From Amoeboaphelidium protococcarum (Eukaryota > Aphelidiomycota > Aphelidea): DNA of 64,000 nucleotides. A program made the position numbers and the translations under genes. Location: contig JALECJ010000258.1 in assembly GCA_023515745.1 (NCBI GenBank), forward strand, positions 748,501 through 812,500, given 5' to 3'. Below the pieces are notes generated by a model. The model saw only the letters and a list, made by a program, of their open reading frames with translations, was not told the origin of the DNA and did no database searches. Positions 59,101 through 64,000 of this stretch are shown here, in pieces (within the stretch, counting starts at the first letter, position 1; every line of letters begins with the position of its first letter).

Positions 59101-62100
59101 GAGCTCAATACCCTCCAAAGGCATTTCAGTCATAATCTGCCATGATTTTCCAAAACAACGACTTTGCGGCGACACCAAAGCATGGATGATAGAATCTGTG
59201 ATAAGATTATACTTTGAAATTTGATCACGACACAAACGGGCAAGCTCTATAAACTTTTTCAATCTCACAACTCTCAGCCTTCCAGATGACGCGGACACTA
59301 TGCAATGGATGGTCCAGTCCACAAGATTCTGTTAGAAATGATGAATAGACTGCAAATTTTATGGAACTGCTGTAATCAGGGGAGCATATGTGCTACTTAC
59401 AGTGCCCTATTCCATGGTTTAATCAAAGCCGAGCCTACTAACAACGTTACGCCTTGCAGTTTGTGTAGTTGGCTACTTCACAGTACTAGAATCTGCGGAA
59501 TAGCTGTACACAGGAACCTAAATAAGTGAGAGACATTCCTCCAAGGAAATCAAGCTAAAATGATGACCAGTATGATCATCAGAACTAGTCTAAAGCTACT
59601 TGATCTGCAAGGACAGTTGATGATGAGACAGTGTAGATTAAGACATTGAAAGCGAAATGACATCATTCAGTTTAAACCAGTCATTGACACCAACTTGCTG
59701 ATACATCCTACTGACCAACAATTGTAGAGATTGATGCATTTACTTTACAGACAAGGAGTCAAAATCTGGCAAATTGATATTATCACTAGGGGCTTTAGTC
59801 ATGGTAAGGCAATTATCATCAACAAATGGCTCATAAAATATCATCCAAAATTTAGATTAGATCTTGCCAACAGCTTCCTTCTAAGGCACCACTTTCTAAA
59901 ACATGGACAAAGCCTATCTTACACCTTCCTACAATGGTAAACTGTCCATAAAATCGTCTCTATGGTCTTTAAGCCAAAATTCAATTATTTGCAAAATTCT
60001 GCCCCGCTTCTAACTACGAGCGGCCTCAACAGATTCTTTATCACACTAAGACCAGAGTCTCTTCAAAACTTCTAATAGCTAAATGGGAGTCTAAAAAGTT
60101 CTGTACACACTCAAGTAGCTATGAATTAGCAGTTTATCCAAATCGTTCACTTTATCCATAGAAACACCAACTGTTTGAAGCATCTTGATATCTTTAATCG
60201 ACGTGATACCACCAATAAGAAGCTGCATTAAGCGATCCAAAGATACAGCACGTAATACTAAACGCCCTTGCCCATCTTTTCCAGCAGACACCTCAAGCAG
60301 GACTTCAAAATTGTCATCAACCAGAATCGACTTGCTTTGGCCACTTTCATACTACTTAAGCACAGCAGACTACTTAGAAGTAGAGGATGCACCATACGCC
60401 ACAGTTACCTGCATGTCTTTCTCTAGCTTTTGTACAGCAACTTTTGTCAAATCTTCAGTATCAACATCGATATAAATTTGATAAAATGAGTGACCATCTT
60501 ACAGTGGCACATTATCAAAACCATTAATGGTCATAGAATTGGAATGCGAGGACAATGCAGCAGTGGCATATTGATGAGGACCCTCACAACTAAAACTAAT
60601 CTCCATCTCTTTGCCAAAATACTCCTGGCTCAGCTCATACAACTCGTCTATTTTAGCAGGGAAATTGCAAATCAGCGGCTACCATTCATCAAAACTATCA
60701 GACTATGGCTACTATTAATGACATATTTTCCTCACAAACTAGAAAAGCTTATCCTCCGTTTGATAAAAGTAATCACAAGACTGCTTACCAAATACTAAAC
60801 TACTATCCAAAATGCTTAGTAGGAGGCCGATTTCATATTAAGACTTCTCCTCAGACAAAAGCTACAATTTCTGCTCTTTCAACTTTTAAACTAAACTCAA
60901 AAGGCCACTAGCTTTATCCTAACTTATACCACTTACAGAACTAATCCAATCAGACTTAACTAATTGTGCATACTTCGGATCCACCAGCTTCCAGCTCTCA
61001 GTCAGGCGCACAATCGGAGGGGACCACATAACTTCGGCAATGCATTAGAATAAGTACGAATTACCATATTCAGTTTTCAAAATTTCACCTACTCTGATCC
61101 AAAAGGTAAGCAGAGCGGCTCGTTTGGATGAAGGGGCACTTTTGCACTAGACTAACACTTGCTGTTTAATGAATTGAGACAACGGATTTAATAAAGCATG
61201 CATCATAAATATACGCTTGTCACCATCATCTTAACTAACTAAAGTTTACAAAAATAGGGGTAAATTACTAGAGAGGTGACGAGAAAGATACTCTCCATCC
61301 CATAGGCAGCGATACATTCCAAATAGAAGTCCTTCATCGAACTCTGAGTGCAAAAGCTAATTCGAAAACGAATGTAATGCTTAAGCCATCGCCTCAACAG
61401 AGATTTAAAGAAAATCAGAGATTGGCAGCTTCAGTCCATCGTCCCCAAGCGATTTCCATACTGAAGATTAATCGTAACTATAATTCAACTTGGTTGCCTC
61501 TTGATTTAAGCGCTCCAGAAGATCCTTCAACTAATTTAGTACATCGCTATTAGGTTCAAGATTTCCCTTCTACTTCTAACAGAGAACCTTCAACTAATCG
61601 CGCCGCTGCGGAGACATGGCCTGAATAGGATCCACCAATTGACATAACCTTCCCACAGCTTCGATATAAATCGTAGTTTTGCCATTACCAAGTGCAGAAT
61701 GTAGTAAACCAGTAACATATTTGATCAAATCTGCAGCCTTGACATCAGAATACCAGAGGGAACTCGAAAGCAGGCGAGATGATATCAGTTTAATATTCAA
61801 AGCCAGTTCTGTATCGTCATTATCGCCATCTTCAGAATACACCTACTATAGTAATGACTCATGCAATAAAGCTTCCACAAATGCAGGTTTCAAATAATCA
61901 TCCTGAACACACATGAGCAATCTAGAACTATCAATGACAGCATTAGTGCCCAATTTTAACGCCTTACTGAAAGCTAAACTTGGATGCTTCTTGGTTACAC
62001 TAATAAATTTCTCATTACCAAGACCATACTCTTCACCGCTTCTATCAGAGTCTCTATGGTGTCTTCTCTCTAGAGTAGGAACTTCTACAAATTAGCCGCC

Positions 62101-63492
62101 TTTACTTTAACTCAGCAGATAACTTTTCACTTGATCGAAAGCATTCAAAAACTCATTTTTTGATTCTACAGACTTGGCTTTAAAGTATCGCTACACCACA
62201 CTGCTATCTTCTTGCACCAAATGAAGACCAAATAAAAAAGGCTTCTCCTTGTCAGGTAGATTTTCCATTAGTGAACCATCAGCATCATCGCTCATTGTAA
62301 ATGCTGATTCAATCTCAAACTCTCCATCATACGTGAACTTGGCGACAAGAGACTGGTCAATCTTCTTCATAATTTAATCATTATTCGGCGATAAAGGACC
62401 GATCAAACTACCTCTCTTACTAGAATCTTCCGCAGCTGTAGCAATGTCTAGCTTCGAATGTGATCCTGAGCTTTCATTAGCTCTCTTTCTCATCATGATA
62501 ATCTACTACTGAGAGGACTAATCTCCAGCAGCTATTGCTTTTCTCTCTGCCGGTGTAAATTAACTAGTCACATCAATGCTCTTCGTAATTCTAACCCATC
62601 TTTTCGGAAGCAGTAAGATCTTGCTATCAGTCACCACCAGGCACAGCTACTACTTCAATTTCAAATCTCCTGATGGTGAAGCCTTGAGATCAACCTCCAC
62701 AAAAACATCAGCATAATTAAACAGACGCCTATCTTCACCATCCTATACATGACTCTTGAACAGAATCAATCTAGTAGTGCCATCGACCATATCAGGCTGA
62801 AGATCTTTACCTTTACGAGCAACAATGTTAAAGTTTCTATGCACGGGCGTCTATAAACTATGATCCTTAGTGCCACTACCATCACCATCATCGTTATAGT
62901 CGTTGTCATTAGAACCATCGCCTTGATTGGTAAGAGACTCAGAACTCAATTTTACAGTCTAACTGTCGGCAGTAACAACATCACGACGCTTACTACTCTC
63001 GGCAGTACTCGCCTTACGCAAAGTACTCGGACTCTTGCCCTACTTTAGTGATTACTATTATTATTATTATTACTGAGACGGATGATGTAGATGATCCAGT
63101 GAAACAATCTGACTTCCCTCCAAGCTGATCGAAGCTGTCAAATTGCTGCTGCCATTCTAATTGTTCTCGGAAAACATTTCTCTCGTCAAAGCCGTCAGTT
63201 CTGGGCTCAACTTGAAAAAGTACAGCTTGCTCCCTCTCAGTATTGTTCTATTAACCTTCCACTACTTTCTACCAAAACCTGATGACGGGTGCTTAGAATT
63301 GGGATTCAGACTCAGATGCTCAGTCTTCCTATTCAAAAATCCATCTTTTATCGTTGACTACTACAGCTGACCAATACTCAAGTAAGACAATGTTGACATT
63401 CTCTCGGGCCTCTGCTTGATACTCTCAATCTATCCTGCAGCATTGATACTCTTTTACTTTTTAGCACCATCTCCAACAGTACTTTGACTCAT
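56185..63492 (-). CDS. BEM2: BEM2-like RasGEF/PH/RhoGAP giant, 2435 aa
   Basis: ATG 63492 to TGA 56185-56187; I read all 2,435 codons and found no in-frame TGA. Order: an N-terminal PH-like segment (KDGFLNRKTEHLS ... WKVNRTIL, ~30-120), a second PH-like region (~210-300), a RasGEF-like helical block (KRAALLTFWIRVGEILKTEY, SPPIVRLTESWKLVD; ~770-850), a RasGEF-N-like block (LVLRAVSLDRLMQLLIGG, LLIHSYLSVYRTF; ~1070-1135), a catalytic-type RasGEF block (LRVVRLKKFIELARLCRDQI; ~1390-1450), a PH domain (RNYVFRILTDDDQEILLQAA; ~1840-1890) and RhoGAP (GLTEIGIYRLSGSNNAIKDL, GVLKMFLREMPEPLLTFDLF, NLAIVFGTNVCRPP; ~2050-2190). The RhoGAP arginine finger is the R of IYRLSGS. This architecture is that of fungal Bem2 (2167 aa), which controls Cdc42/Rho1 in polarity and budding. 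Confidence 0.85.
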
Positions 63493-63882
63493 AATTAGCT
63501 GATATTAATATCAAAATAATGAAATTTAGTCTGAATGTAAGAAGATAATGGAGAGAACTGAATGTTTTACAAGATTATATTTTGTGAAGAAGACGGCCGA
63601 TGAAACAGATTCGGAAACCAAAAGATGAAACAACTTTCATAACAACAACCACTCCGACCTGTGTGAAGAGAGAGGGAGAGTGAGAGCATTGTTGATCGCT
63701 GTCAGTCCGGTCGAATTGATCTCATCTGATCCAATCTTGGAAGCAGTCAGATCTGAAAATTTAAAAAGAAAACTAAATTTAATTTTCAATCTCATATATT
63801 TCATCATCATTATCATCACTAACATCAATTGTCTTTCTTCTATCACATATCCTCCAAAATCACTTCTCTATCACATCAAATT
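63493..63882. other. Promoter of the BEM2-like gene and 3' flank of the next gene
   Basis: 390 bp. Short frames on both strands (63637-63846 minus, 63680-63910 plus) have no conserved features. A GAGAGAGGGAGAGTGAGAG purine tract at about 63666-63684 lies ~180 bp upstream of the BEM2-like ATG, similar to the one before IPP-2. Confidence 0.35.
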
Positions 63883-64000
63883 TCATTGCAGTGGCACGGC
63901 CGATTCTTAAGTGACAGACACCACAGTGTTAATCAGGTTCAACTAACCGAGAGCTTGAATGTACGAGTTAATTAGATCAGCAATTACGAATCCTTGCCTG
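63883..64000 (-). CDS. C-terminal end of an unidentified gene, cut by window edge
   Basis: The minus strand is open from the window edge to TGA 63883-63885, giving QGFVIADLINSYIQALGQLN then LINTVVSVTQESAVPLQ, with TAG and TAA as Gln. The composition looks like a real helical C-terminus. The family cannot be told from 38 residues. Confidence 0.5.

Noticed and set aside
1-64000. Oxymonad (Streblomastix) origin, which also uses TAR as Gln
   Set aside because: AIM24 with presequence-like start, GatA and a PPR protein argue for a true mitochondrion, which oxymonads lack. Not fully excluded.
1-64000. Ciliate origin
   Set aside because: A G-alpha subunit, a Bem2-type protein and LTR retrotransposons next to a tRNA gene do not fit ciliate gene content as I know it.

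Overview
This is eukaryotic nuclear DNA read with a non-standard code. Nearly every conserved gene is open only if TAA and TAG are read as glutamine and TGA as the only stop. Under that rule ECM29, XPO5, MTR4, TCF25, a formin and a 7.3-kb BEM2-like gene become long, family-length proteins, each ending at TGA. Introns are mostly 65-95 nt with a GT donor and a (T)GTAG acceptor; two introns of MTR4 are larger (295 and 368 nt). The organism has mitochondria (GatA, AIM24 with a presequence-like N-terminus, a PPR protein). It also has a G-alpha protein and a Bem2-type RasGEF/PH/RhoGAP protein, which points to the fungal side of the opisthokonts. My best guess is an aphelid such as Amoeboaphelidium, for which I recall this code being reported; ciliates, ulvophyte algae and oxymonads are alternatives that fit less well. 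The lineage call is inference.

Layout. 1-5.9 kb: GatA C-terminus and the proteasome adaptor ECM29. 6-13.1 kb: an unrecognised spliced gene, AIM24 and exportin-5. 13.6-15.6 kb: a broken copia-like gag and two small spliced genes. 15.8-19.7 kb: the exosome helicase MTR4, whose two introns each carry a candidate C/D-box snoRNA, one with a 13-nt match to 5.8S rRNA and one with a 12-nt match to LSU rRNA. 19.9-24.4 kb: Pol III subunit RPC7 and a diaphanous-like formin. 24.4-31.4 kb: a gene-poor stretch with a gypsy RT relic, TMEM19 and two convergent copies of an unknown Cys-rich gene family. 31.4-37.05 kb: an old solo LTR and a complete 5.4-kb Ty3/gypsy element with identical 298-bp LTRs and one gag-pol ORF, both just upstream of a tRNA-Lys(CTT) gene. 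37.4-45.9 kb: VAP, TCF25/RQC1, G-alpha, an unknown membrane protein and OST3. 46.5-56.0 kb: three secreted low-complexity or Cys-containing proteins interleaved with a PPR protein and protein phosphatase inhibitor-2. 56.2-63.5 kb: the BEM2-like giant, followed by the C-terminus of one more gene.

The genes are dense, on both strands, with short intergenic gaps and many divergent promoters. Formin, G-alpha and BEM2-like proteins belong to cell polarity and signalling; the secreted Pro/Gly-rich proteins look like wall or surface proteins; ECM29 and TCF25 belong to protein quality control; and MTR4, its intronic snoRNAs and RPC7 belong to stable-RNA production. Coordinates of unspliced genes were checked for length divisible by three and for frame agreement along their length. 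Splice sites were chosen by reading frame and the TAG acceptor rule.
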